Positions 1 to 8,953 of a stretch of 24,278 bases of DNA are shown one piece after another. Source of the stretch: Lysobacterales bacterium CG02_land_8_20_14_3_00_62_12 (GTDB lineage: Bacteria; Pseudomonadota; Gammaproteobacteria; Xanthomonadales; Ahniellaceae); NCBI GenBank assembly GCA_002785585.1, contig PEUI01000266.1:2351-26628 (forward strand), in the 5' to 3' direction. The notes below the pieces were generated by a model. The model was not told where the DNA came from. It saw only the letters and a program-made list of their open reading frames with translations, and ran no database searches. The position numbers and the translations under genes were made by a program. Position 1 is the stretch's first letter; each line of letters starts with the position of its first letter.

Positions 1-882
1 TTCACCAATCTGCCCGCCGGCATGTTGGTGTTCGAGGTGGAGGCGCGCGATGCAACCGGCGTCAGCGGCGGCATCGCGACCGTGCCGATAACATTGGTCG
101 CTCCCTGGTATCGGCGCAGTTGGGCGGTGGTGGCCTTCGGGGTGTTGGCCCTGAGCCTGATCGGGATTGGCGTGCAGTGGCGCCTGCGTGCCCTGCGCGC
201 GCGCAGCGCCGAACTGGAGCGCTTGGTGGCGACCAAGACCGCGGCCCTGCGGATTGCCGCGACCACCGACCCGCTGACCGGGCTGTGCAATCGTCATCGC
301 TTTGGCGAATGGGTGCGCGATGAGGTGGCCACGATCCAGGCCAAAGCTGGCGCGTCCAACGACGAAGATGCGGTTGATCTGTTCGTCGGCGCCATCGATC
401 TGGATCACTTCAAGGTGGTCAATGATCAACACGGGCACGGCGCTGGCGATGCTGTCCTCAAGGCGGTCGCCGACCGGCTGTTGAGCTTCAAGCGCAAGGA
501 CGACCTGATCTTCCGGTTTGGCGGCGAAGAGTTCGTCTATCTCGGCATCAACTGCCACCGCGATGACGGCAAGCAACTCGCCGAACAGATCGTGGCCGAG
601 ATCGCCCAGCTCAACGTTGAACTCGACAGCGGCGTGCTGGTGCAACCGACCGCTTCGCTGGGCTGGTCGGTGTTTCCGTTCTATCGCGAACGCCCGGAGC
701 TGTTTAGTCTCGACTTTGTTCTCACCGTTGCCGATCGGGCGCTCTATCTGGCCAAACAGGACGGCCGCAACCAGGCTTGCGGACACCTGCCCAATCTGCC
801 GGTCGATGCAATTGATCGGACCCAAGCGGATTGGCGCAGCAAGGTATTCAGTCAGCATCCGGATTTGCTCAAGCGCGTCTAG
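1..882 (+). CDS. Diguanylate cyclase (GGDEF), membrane-anchored, 5'-truncated
   Basis: The reading frame is already open at base 1, so the gene begins outside the window. The first residues (FTNLPAG..F.VEARD) resemble the end of a Y_Y_Y/two-component-propeller periplasmic sensor domain. One hydrophobic helix follows (from SWAVVAFGVLALSLIGIGV), then a short linker helix and a GGDEF domain. The signature is GGEEF in the context RFGGEEF, an active-site variant. An RxxD motif (RKDD) lies five residues before it, so the product-inhibition I-site is present. The domain should make cyclic di-GMP from two GTP at the inner face of the membrane in response to a periplasmic signal. The ligand cannot be told. 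A clear gap separates it from the suf genes, so it is probably a separate unit. Confidence 0.9.
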   Translation, partial: FTNLPAGMLVFEVEARDATGVSGGIATVPITLVAPWYRRSWAVVAFGVLALSLIGIGVQWRLRALRARSAELERLVATKTAALRIAATTDPLTGLCNRHRFGEWVRDEVATIQAKAGASNDEDAVDLFVGAIDLDHFKVVNDQHGHGAGDAVLKAVADRLLSFKRKDDLIFRFGGEEFVYLGINCHRDDGKQLAEQIVAEIAQLNVELDSGVLVQPTASLGWSVFPFYRERPELFSLDFVLTVADRALYLAKQDGRNQACGHLPNLPVDAIDRTQADWRSKVFSQHPDLLKRV

Positions 883-963
883 CGCGCCGCCCGAGCCGGA
901 AGGCGCCGCTGCCGCTGCCGGTGACGATCAGGCCACTGAGCCACGGCCGATCTACACGCCAGT

Positions 964-992
964 TTGAAGTGGACGGCGATAATGGATACTAT
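964..992 (+). promoter_or_regulatory. Predicted sigma-70 promoter of the suf operon
   Basis: TTGAAG (964-969) and TACTAT (987-992) are separated by exactly 17 bases and resemble TTGACA and TATAAT. The first gene starts 27 bases after the -10 box, leaving a short leader with an AAGGA ribosome site (1007-1011). The prediction rests on sequence match only. Confidence 0.5.
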
Positions 993-1005
993 TTCGGTCC
1001 TGTAT
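981..1005 (+). promoter_or_regulatory. Possible IscR type 1-like operator overlapping the -10 box
   Basis: By my count this 25-base stretch matches the E. coli IscR type 1 consensus (ATASYYGACTRwwwYAGTCRRSTAT) at 17 of 25 positions. The core ACTATTTCGGTC matches 11 of 12. The symmetry between the arms is imperfect. It covers the predicted -10 element of a gene encoding an Rrf2 protein with IscR-like cysteines, so autorepression is a reasonable inference. The match was made by eye. Confidence 0.35.
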
Positions 1006-1018
1006 GAAGGATCCGGCC

Positions 1019-1483
1019 ATGCTGCGCATCGGCAAACTCACCGATTACGCCACCGTTTTGATGAGCTGCCTGGCCAGTCGCGCGACCACGCTGATGGCGG
1101 CGAGCGAACTGGCAGCGCTGGCGCGGCTGGAGTTGCCCACTGCACGCAAATTGCTCAAGCAGTTGGCGACCGCCGGCTTGATCCAGTCGCAACGCGGCAG
1201 TCGTGGCGGCTATCAGTTGTGCCGACCGGCCACCGACATCAGCGTGCTGGATATCGTGGTGGCGTTGGAAGGCCCGCTCGGGATGACCGAATGCAGCGCC
1301 CACGCCGGTGCCTGCGGCCGCGAGCCTCACTGCCAGGTGCAACACAACTGGCAGCGCGTCAGCGCGGTGATCGCGGCGGCCTTGCAGGAGATCAAGCTCG
1401 CCGACATGCTGCCCGCTCCGCCACCGCCACGGCGGCAATCCAAACCGCGCCCGTTCCCGGTGGCGGTGGTGCTGAGGACCTGA
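1019..1483 (+). CDS. Rrf2-family Fe-S regulator of the SUF operon
   Basis: This 154-residue protein has an N-terminal winged helix-turn-helix of the Rrf2 family (LTDYATVLMSCLAS, then LELPTARKLLKQLATAGL and the wing SQRGSRGGYQL). Three cysteines at residues 92, 99 and 105, followed by His109, resemble the 2Fe-2S ligand set of IscR (Cys92, Cys98, Cys104, His107). Family and position match the gammaproteobacterial SUF-system regulator type. It probably senses Fe-S sufficiency and represses its own operon. The start at 1019 is preferred because AAGGA lies 7 bases upstream; an in-frame ATG at 1004 lacks this spacing. The last 25 residues are Pro/Arg-rich and probably disordered. One base separates its stop from the sufB start, so the two are translationally coupled. 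Confidence 0.9.
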   Translation: MLRIGKLTDYATVLMSCLASRATTLMAASELAALARLELPTARKLLKQLATAGLIQSQRGSRGGYQLCRPATDISVLDIVVALEGPLGMTECSAHAGACGREPHCQVQHNWQRVSAVIAAALQEIKLADMLPAPPPPRRQSKPRPFPVAVVLRT

Positions 1484-1484
1484 G

Positions 1485-2927
<1,443 letters not shown>

Positions 2928-2971
2928 GCACACCGCTAAAGTGCCCGCGATCAGTGCTTGAGGAGTAGCGA

Positions 2972-3172
2972 ATGTCGGAAAATACCAAGAGGAAACTGGA
3001 GATTCGCAAGTGCAAGTTGGGCGAAGAGCCATCGATGGTGGACGAATACGCGCACTTGAGTCCCAATGAACGTGTCCAGTGTTTTCTGGAGTTTCGAGCA
3101 CGATTGATCCGAGGACGTTATGGAATTGACCCGGGATTTGAGAGAGTTCTTCGAGTTGCTCGTCAGCAATAA
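2972..3172 (+). CDS. Small protein paired with a nucleotidyltransferase (antitoxin-like position)
   Basis: A 66-residue, charged, soluble protein of unknown function. A strong GAGGAG site lies 6 bases before the ATG. The N-terminus (KRKLEIRKCKLGEEPS) and the segment HLSPNERVQCFLEFRARL resemble small proteins I have seen encoded just upstream of MNT-like nucleotidyltransferases, where they usually carry a motif like TPEERL; this is recall, not a search. Its 3' end overlaps the next gene by 53 bases, so the two are translated as a pair. The arrangement resembles a toxin-antitoxin or abortive-infection module, but no activity can be read from the sequence. It lies between sufB and sufC, which are normally adjacent. 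Confidence 0.6.
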   Translation: MSENTKRKLEIRKCKLGEEPSMVDEYAHLSPNERVQCFLEFRARLIRGRYGIDPGFERVLRVARQQ

Positions 3173-3587
3173 AGTGCGATTTTTAGTGGTCGGTGGCGCC
3201 GCCGTCATTGCCCATGGTTACGTGCGCAGCACCGAGGATTTTGATTTTTGGGTAGCCCGTGATGCCGACAATGCGCGTCGGCTGGCACAGACAATCGACC
3301 AGTTCGGCTTTGCGTCGGCCGGTTTCTGCGCTGAAGATTTCATGGAGGAATGCCAGGTCTTCATGCTCGGACGCGCGCCTAATCGCGTCGACCTACTCAC
3401 TTCGATCAGCGCGCGTGACTTCGAGGACTGCTATCCGCGACATGTCGACATCGTGATGGATGGCGTCACCCTGCCGGTGATCGCCCTGGAAGACCTGCTG
3501 ATCAACAAACGTGCCTGTGGTCGCAACAAGGATCGCGGGGATATTGAGGAGTTTGAACGTGCAACTGTCGCGCCTCGCGAGCTCTAG
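3120..3587 (+). CDS. MNT-like nucleotidyltransferase-fold protein inside the suf operon
   Basis: The 155-residue protein has the pol-beta nucleotidyltransferase signature: FLVVGGAAVIAHGYVRSTED followed by FDFW. The GG pair is at residues 25-26, the acidic pair at Asp40 and Asp42, and a likely third carboxylate is Asp91 (NRVDLL). The C-terminal LEDLLINKRACGRNKDRGD is typical of AbiEii/DUF6036-type families. Such proteins transfer nucleotides to protein or RNA acceptors, and some are toxins; the substrate here is unknown. The catalytic residues are intact. GAGGA lies 4 bases before the start. The gene overlaps the small upstream gene and is followed by a leader of about 90 bases before sufC. 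The pair looks like an accessory insertion with no evident part in Fe-S assembly. Confidence 0.75.
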   Translation: MELTRDLREFFELLVSNKVRFLVVGGAAVIAHGYVRSTEDFDFWVARDADNARRLAQTIDQFGFASAGFCAEDFMEECQVFMLGRAPNRVDLLTSISARDFEDCYPRHVDIVMDGVTLPVIALEDLLINKRACGRNKDRGDIEEFERATVAPREL

Positions 3588-3675
3588 CAAATAGATCGGA
3601 GGGAGCGCTGCGCTTGATCCACGTTACGCCGCCACTTGTCTGTCTTACATTGTGGGTAAAGGAAACTACAGCACC

Positions 3676-4449
3676 ATGCTCAACATCGAAAATCTGCACG
3701 TCAGCGTGGCGGGCAAGGAAATTCTCAAAGGCCTGACCCTGCACCTGGGGGCCGGTGAAGTGCACGCCATCATGGGGCCCAATGGCGCCGGCAAATCGAC
3801 GCTCGGCTATACGCTGGCCGGCCGTGAGGGCTATCTGGTCACCGCCGGATCGGTGCACTATCAAGGCAAGGATTTGCTCGCGCTGGAACCAGAAGCGCGC
3901 GCCGCCGAGGGCGTGTTTCTGGCGTTTCAATACCCGGTGGAAATTGCCGGCGTCAACAACACCTATTTTCTGCGTGCCGCCTACAACGCGCAGCGCCGCT
4001 ATCGGGGCGAGCCCGAGCTCGACGCACTGCAATTCATCAAACTGGTGCGGGAGCGGCTCAAAGTCATGCAATTGAAAGACGACCTGCTCAACCGCGCCGT
4101 CAACGAAGGTTTTTCCGGCGGCGAAAAGAAGCGCAACGAGATTTTCCAGATGGCGCTGCTGGAGCCGAAACTGGCGGTGCTCGATGAGACCGACTCCGGC
4201 CTCGATATCGACGCCCTCAAGTTGGTCGCCGCCGGCGTCAACTCGCTGCGCGCTGCGGATCGAAGTTTTTTGGTGATTACCCACTACCAGCGTTTGCTCG
4301 ACTACATCGTGCCCGATTTCGTACACGTTTTGAGCGACGGCCGCATCGTCCAATCCGGCGACAAGGAGCTGGCGTTGAAGTTGGAAGAACAAGGCTACGC
4401 CTGGATCAAGCAACGCCGCCTCGAAGCAGCGACGTCGATCAGCCAATGA
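3676..4449 (+). CDS. sufC: SufC, ATPase of the SufBCD complex
   Basis: A 257-residue ABC-type ATPase. Walker A is GPNGAGKST (34-42), the signature is SGGEKKRNEI (from residue 147), Walker B is LAVLDETDSGLDIDAL, and the switch histidine is in VITHYQRLL. SufC binds SufB and SufD and its ATP cycle opens the scaffold; it has no membrane role despite the ABC fold. The ATG at 3676 begins MLNIENLHV, the usual SufC N-terminus, with AAGGA about 12 bases upstream. A GTG at 3652 would add eight unconserved residues. The stop overlaps the sufD start (ATGA), so the two are coupled. Unusually, about 750 bases with two unrelated genes separate it from sufB. Confidence 0.97.
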   Translation: MLNIENLHVSVAGKEILKGLTLHLGAGEVHAIMGPNGAGKSTLGYTLAGREGYLVTAGSVHYQGKDLLALEPEARAAEGVFLAFQYPVEIAGVNNTYFLRAAYNAQRRYRGEPELDALQFIKLVRERLKVMQLKDDLLNRAVNEGFSGGEKKRNEIFQMALLEPKLAVLDETDSGLDIDALKLVAAGVNSLRAADRSFLVITHYQRLLDYIVPDFVHVLSDGRIVQSGDKELALKLEEQGYAWIKQRRLEAATSISQ

Positions 4450-5702
4450 CTCTCATCGATACCCTCGCCCAGGCCGCGTTGCCAGACGATGCCCTTGGCC
4501 CCAGCCGGCGCCGACAGATCGAACGACTGCGCCAGGTCGGCTTGCCCGATAGCCGCACCGAAGGCTGGCGCCACACTTCGCTGCGCGCCCTCGGCGCGCG
4601 TGCGTTTGCGCTGCGGGCAGACGCCGACCCGGCCCCTGATCTCTCGGCAGAAATCCAGGCTCGCTTGCTCGCCGCGCCGCAGCGCATCGTTTTTCTCAAT
4701 GGCTGCCTGCGCACGGAATGGTCCACACTCACTGGCCTGGAGGATGGACTGCGGATCGATCCGACGCTTGCCGAAAGTTTGCTCGACACTGCGGACACGC
4801 CAGTCTTGGCGGCGGCCAATCTGGCACTCGCCGAACACGGCGTGCAGATCGACGTGGCCGCTGGCCGGCAGATCGTCGAGCCGCTGCAGGTGTTCTTCAT
4901 CGGTGCCACCACCGCCCAAGACCTGGCCAGCCACGTTCGGATTCGGTTGCGGCTGCACGCCGGTGCTGCGCTGACTTTGATCGAAGTGCATCTGGCCAGC
5001 ACCGCAACCCGGCACTTCGATAATGTGTTCGTCGATGCCCAGGTCGCCGAGCAGGCCGCGCTGACCCATTTGCGCACGACGGCGGCCAATCCTGGCGGCA
5101 GCAGCTATCAGTTCACCCGCTACCAATTGCTGCAGCAGGCCCGGGTCACCAGCTTCGCGGTGACGCCGGGCTTGGGCCTGGAACGTCACGACACCAGCGT
5201 GCTGCTCGATGGCAAAAGCGCGGCGTATGTCGGCGGCGGTGTACTGGCACTGGCCGGTCGCGCCCATGCCGATGTCCAAGTGCGGGTCCAGCATCGCGCT
5301 GGCGAGACGCGCAGCCAATTGATCTGGCGCGGACTCGCCGCTGATCGCGCACGCGCCTCGTTTACCGGCAGTCTGATCGTGGCGGCCGGTGCCGACGGCG
5401 CCGACGCCAGGCTGAGCGCCAAGAATCTGCTGCTGTCAGCGCACGCCGAAATCAACTGCCAGCCGGTGCTCGAAATCAACGCCGACGAAGTCAAGGCCGC
5501 GCACGGTGCCACCGTCGGCAGCCTGGATGCGCAAGCGTTGTTTTACCTGCGTTCGCGTGGCATCGATGCGGAAACTGCCCGCAGTATGCTGATGCGCGCC
5601 TTCGCCATGGAAGCGCTGGCGGTGCTGGAAGATGCGACAATGCGCGCCGATCTTGAGTCCGCGCTTGAGCAACTGTTGAACATCGGCACCGCAGCGGCCT
5701 GA
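4446..5702 (+). CDS. sufD: SufD, Fe-S scaffold subunit
   Basis: A 418-residue SufD, paralogous to SufB and part of the SufB-SufC2-SufD complex, linked to iron acquisition for cluster assembly. The N-terminal helical region includes LPDSRTEGWRHTSLRAL, a family hallmark. The central part is beta-helix, and the C-terminus has VKAAHGATVGSLDAQALFYL then RSRGID, which contacts SufC. His353 in AAHGAT corresponds to the conserved His360 of E. coli SufD near the cluster assembly interface. Translation is coupled to sufC by a 4-base overlap. It is followed by a hairpin and a long heptanucleotide array before sufS, so the downstream genes may be expressed at a different level. Confidence 0.96.
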   Translation: MTLIDTLAQAALPDDALGPSRRRQIERLRQVGLPDSRTEGWRHTSLRALGARAFALRADADPAPDLSAEIQARLLAAPQRIVFLNGCLRTEWSTLTGLEDGLRIDPTLAESLLDTADTPVLAAANLALAEHGVQIDVAAGRQIVEPLQVFFIGATTAQDLASHVRIRLRLHAGAALTLIEVHLASTATRHFDNVFVDAQVAEQAALTHLRTTAANPGGSSYQFTRYQLLQQARVTSFAVTPGLGLERHDTSVLLDGKSAAYVGGGVLALAGRAHADVQVRVQHRAGETRSQLIWRGLAADRARASFTGSLIVAAGADGADARLSAKNLLLSAHAEINCQPVLEINADEVKAAHGATVGSLDAQALFYLRSRGIDAETARSMLMRAFAMEALAVLEDATMRADLESALEQLLNIGTAAA

Positions 5703-5734
5703 AGAGGCGTGCTTTTTCCGGGAGGATAAGCGCC

Positions 5735-5769
5735 GCGAATGCCCGGTGCCGCGCATTCGCCTGGTTTTG

Positions 5770-5776
<7 letters not shown>
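5735..5776 (+). terminator. Hairpin plus T-rich tract after sufD (terminator/attenuator-like)
   Basis: GCGAATGC (5735-5742) and GCATTCGC (5753-5760) form a perfect 8-bp stem with a 10-base loop, followed after 4 bases by TTTTGTTTTCTG. The shape is that of an intrinsic terminator, though the T-run is interrupted and merges into the repeat array. It may attenuate transcription into sufS. Confidence 0.35.
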
Positions 5777-6042
<266 letters not shown>

Positions 6043-6063
6043 CTCGCCAGCCACGGAATCTGC

Positions 6064-7290
6064 ATGACCCCTGCTCTCGATATCGCCGCCATTCGTGCCG
6101 AATTTCCGCAACTCACGCGACTGATCCACGGCAAGCCGCTGATCTATTTCGACAACGCCAATACCGCCCAGCGTCCACAATCCGTGGTCGCTGCGGTTGA
6201 TCGCTACTACCACGAGTTCAACGCCAACGTCTCGCGTGCCGTGCATACCCTGGGCAGTGAGGCGACGGTCAATTACGAAGCCGTGCGCGACAAGCTGGCG
6301 CGTTTCATCAACGCCGAACGCCGCGAACAGATCGTCTTCACCAGCGGCACCACCGCCGCCACCAATCTGGTCGCCTACGCCTGGCTGATGCCGCGTTTGC
6401 AACCGGGCGATGTGGTGTTGGCTTCGGTGATGGAACACCACGCCAATATCGTGCCCTGGCAGATTGTCGCTGGCCGCAGTGGCGCCAAAGTGATGCCAAC
6501 GCCGATTACCCAAGCCGGTGAAGTCGATCTCGAAGGCACCATTGCCTTGCTCAACGAGCGGGTCAAATTGCTCTGCATCACCCACGTTTCCAACGTGCTG
6601 GGCACGATCAATCCGCTGCGTGAGCTGATCGATGCGGCGCACGCACGCGGCATCCCGGTGCTGGTCGATGGCTCGCAGGCGGTGCCGCACATGGCCGTGG
6701 ACATGCAGGCGCTGGGGTGCGACTTTTATGTGCTCACCGGCCACAAGATGTTCGGCCCTACCGGCACTGGCGCGCTCTGGGCGAAAACCGAAATCCTCGA
6801 AGCGATGCCGCCCTTCATGGGCGGCGGCGAGATGATCAACGCGGTCAGCTTCGAGAAAACCACCTTTGCCTGTCCGCCGCATCGCTTCGAAGCCGGCACA
6901 CCGAATATCGCCGGCTTTGTCGGCCTGGGTGCGGCAATCGACTGGATGCAGGCAATCGGCATGCAGCGCATCGCCGAACGCGAACAACAGTTGACCACAT
7001 ACGCGCTGGCGCAATTTGCCCAGATTCCCGGCCTGCGGCTGTTCGGTCAGGCGCGGCAGCGGGCGTCGGTATTTTCGTTTTTGATCGACGGCTTGCACGC
7101 CCACGATCTCGCCACCTTGCTCGATTACGAAGGCATTGCGGTGCGCTCCGGCCACCATTGCGCGCACCCGCTGATGCAGTTCTATGGCATCGCCGCGACC
7201 ACCCGGGTGTCGCTGGCGTTTTACAATACCTGCGAAGAAATCGACGCCTTTGTGCTGGCCATCGCCAAAGTGCGCAAGCTGCTTGAATAG
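6064..7290 (+). CDS. sufS: SufS, cysteine desulfurase
   Basis: A 408-residue group II cysteine desulfurase, a PLP enzyme that releases sulfur from L-cysteine as a persulfide for the SUF scaffold. The PLP lysine is Lys228 (LTGHKMFGPTGTG) and the persulfide cysteine is Cys366 (RSGHHCAHPLM). These match E. coli SufS Lys226 and Cys364 with an offset of two, and E. coli SufS has 406 residues, which supports the start at 6064. An upstream ATG at 5746 stays open only because the heptanucleotide array has no stops; its extra 106 residues are repeat translation and should not be annotated. The motif FDNANTAQRP replaces the commoner DNAAT/S form. The ribosome site is weak (GGAA). The partner is probably the next gene's SufU domain. 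Confidence 0.96.
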   Translation: MTPALDIAAIRAEFPQLTRLIHGKPLIYFDNANTAQRPQSVVAAVDRYYHEFNANVSRAVHTLGSEATVNYEAVRDKLARFINAERREQIVFTSGTTAATNLVAYAWLMPRLQPGDVVLASVMEHHANIVPWQIVAGRSGAKVMPTPITQAGEVDLEGTIALLNERVKLLCITHVSNVLGTINPLRELIDAAHARGIPVLVDGSQAVPHMAVDMQALGCDFYVLTGHKMFGPTGTGALWAKTEILEAMPPFMGGGEMINAVSFEKTTFACPPHRFEAGTPNIAGFVGLGAAIDWMQAIGMQRIAEREQQLTTYALAQFAQIPGLRLFGQARQRASVFSFLIDGLHAHDLATLLDYEGIAVRSGHHCAHPLMQFYGIAATTRVSLAFYNTCEEIDAFVLAIAKVRKLLE

Positions 7291-7299
7291 CGCTGCAAG

Positions 7300-8340
7300 A
7301 TGGTAGTTCCGATCGCCCCACCACGGCGACTTGCCGCCACCCTGCCGACCCCACCGATGACTCTGTCTGCGCTCTATTGCGAAACCATCCTTGCCCACAA
7401 TCGGCTGCCAAAGAACTTTGGTCCGCTGACGAGCGCCACCCATTGCGGCGAGGGGCGCAATGCTAGCTGTGGCGATCAGGTGCGGATGGCCTTGCAGCTC
7501 AGCAACCGCGGGGTCATCGAGGCCTGCCGCTTCGAGGGTGAAAGTTGCGCCATCTGCACCGCCAGCGCGTCGATGTTGAGCCAGGCCGCGATTGGCGCTC
7601 GGCGCGCCAAAATTGTCGATCTTCACACCGCCATGATGGCGCAAATGGACAGCGGCATCGGCGCCGATCAAGCGCTCGGTGAGTTGGCGGTATTCGCTGA
7701 GCTGCAAGCCCATCCAGCCCGCCAGCGCTGCGCGTTGCTGCCATTCGATGCAATGGCGCGGGCACTGGCTGGGCCGATTACCGAAACGGTAGCGGGCGAG
7801 CTGCAGTTTCGCGCTGCCGACGACGACGATATCCCGGCCATCGTCGCGCTGGTGGAATCGGCCTATCGCGGTGCTGGCAGCCGTCAGGGCTGGACCACCG
7901 AAGCCGACTTGCTCGATGGCCAACGCACCGATGTCGCTTCGGTCGCGGCCTTGATCCAGACCCCCGACAGCCAGGTGCTGCTGGCGCTGCGCGACTGCCA
8001 ACTGCTCGGCTGTGCGCAGGTCGAGGCACACGACGGCGTCGGCTATTTCGGCATGTTCGCGGTCAGCCCAGGACAGCAAGGCGGCGGTATCGGCGACCAG
8101 ATTTTGCGCCGTGCCGAACAGATCGCCAAGGATCGGTACCAGGCCGCGGTGATGACGATGACGGTGATTTCCGTGCGCCAGGAACTGATCGCCTACTACC
8201 AGCGGCGCGGTTATCGGCCGAGTGGCCAGCGCAAGGCGTTTCCCTATGGTGACGAGCGCTTCGGCGTTCCCAAACGCGGCGATCTCGAGTTCATGGTGCT
8301 GGTGAAATCCTTGCCGACCACCCCATCGGTCACCGACTGA
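7300..8340 (+). CDS. sufU: SufU-like sulfur acceptor fused to a GNAT acetyltransferase
   Basis: A single 346-codon frame encodes two domains. Residues about 20-155 are a NifU N-terminal/SufU-like domain with all three cysteines and the aspartate: Cys57 with Asp59 (ASCGD), Cys83 (GESCAIC) and Cys144 (RQRCALLPFD). The gap of 61 residues between the last two matches SufU (62 in B. subtilis) rather than the shorter IscU spacing. Residues about 168-335 are a GNAT domain (LQFRAADDDDIPAIVALV, then MFAVSPGQQGGGIGDQILRR with the acetyl-CoA loop, then AYYQRRGYRPSG). SufU takes sulfur from SufS; the acetylation target is unknown. The ATG at 7300 leaves 9 bases after sufS. An ATG at 7357 (MTLSALYCETIL) fits the family N-terminus better. 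Neither has a clear ribosome site. The stop overlaps the next start (TGATG). Confidence 0.88.
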   Translation: MVVPIAPPRRLAATLPTPPMTLSALYCETILAHNRLPKNFGPLTSATHCGEGRNASCGDQVRMALQLSNRGVIEACRFEGESCAICTASASMLSQAAIGARRAKIVDLHTAMMAQMDSGIGADQALGELAVFAELQAHPARQRCALLPFDAMARALAGPITETVAGELQFRAADDDDIPAIVALVESAYRGAGSRQGWTTEADLLDGQRTDVASVAALIQTPDSQVLLALRDCQLLGCAQVEAHDGVGYFGMFAVSPGQQGGGIGDQILRRAEQIAKDRYQAAVMTMTVISVRQELIAYYQRRGYRPSGQRKAFPYGDERFGVPKRGDLEFMVLVKSLPTTPSVTD

Positions 8341-8660
8341 TGGCTTTGTGGACGCGCGTTTGCGGCTTGAACGAACTGGCACCGGGCGAGCATCGGGTGA
8401 CCGACATTGAGGGTGCTCTGGTCGCCGTATTCAACATCGACGGCGACTTCTATGCGATCGAAGACGTCTGCACCCACGACGGCGCGCAACTGACCGGCGG
8501 CCCGGTGATCGGCCACCTGATCGAGTGTCCGCGCCACGGCGCCCAATTCGACGTGCGCAGCGGGGTCGCCGTGCGCGGGCCGGCCTATGCGCCAATCTCG
8601 CGGTTCCCGATCAAGCTGGAAGCCGATGCCATCTGGTCGCGGGATGATCGCTGGGATTGA
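8340..8660 (+). CDS. Rieske-type 2Fe-2S ferredoxin, last gene of the suf operon
   Basis: A 106-residue small Rieske protein. The cluster motifs are Cys44-x-His46 (CTHDGA) and Cys63-x-x-His66 (CPRHGAQFD), as in soluble Rieske ferredoxins of ring-hydroxylating oxygenases. It has no signal peptide or membrane segment, so it is cytoplasmic. Its start overlaps the sufU-GNAT stop (TGATG), so it belongs to the operon. In this context it may supply electrons for cluster assembly or be an abundant client of it; that is inference. No oxygenase gene lies nearby, which argues against a role in aromatic degradation. Confidence 0.93.
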   Translation: MALWTRVCGLNELAPGEHRVTDIEGALVAVFNIDGDFYAIEDVCTHDGAQLTGGPVIGHLIECPRHGAQFDVRSGVAVRGPAYAPISRFPIKLEADAIWSRDDRWD

Positions 8661-8737
8661 AGCGCTGCGGTAATTCAGCTGCGGCACAAGGCCTTGGCGG
8701 CAGCGGCACTTGACCACAAACGACATCAAACGCACGT

Positions 8738-8817
8738 AACGCAAAGGCGCAGAGTTGCAAAGGCGCGAAGTGGTGCCGGAGATCTTTTGCACCTTCGCGT
8801 ACTGGCGTCTTTGCGTT
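8738..8817. repeat. Structured intergenic repeat (nested inverted and direct repeats)
   Basis: The 293-base gap 8661-8953 holds this element and otherwise nothing I can name. The outer arms are AACGCAAAG (8738-8746) and CTTTGCGTT (8809-8817). The inner arms CGCGAAG (8764-8770) and CTTCGCG (8793-8799) continue into GTGC/GCAC after a 2-base bulge, with a 12-base loop. GCAAAGGCGC occurs twice directly (8741-8750 and 8757-8766). There is no T-run, so it is a poor intrinsic terminator; a REP-like intergenic repeat is more likely. Confidence 0.6.
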
Positions 8818-8953
8818 GAATCTGGTGGCCTTTTGCATCGCTCCTGTCAACAACATTCGGTGCCGACCGCGCTCCAGCCGAAGAAAGCGCTTGCGGCAAT
8901 TCGCGCCGAGCGGGAAACTTGACCGCAATGGCGAACATTTCGGGGGCGTGGCA

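Noticed and set aside
3120..3587. Nucleotidyltransferase as a degenerate part of sufC or sufB
   Set aside because: It has its own start, ribosome site and intact pol-beta acidic residues and shows no ABC ATPase or SufB motifs; sufC is complete downstream.
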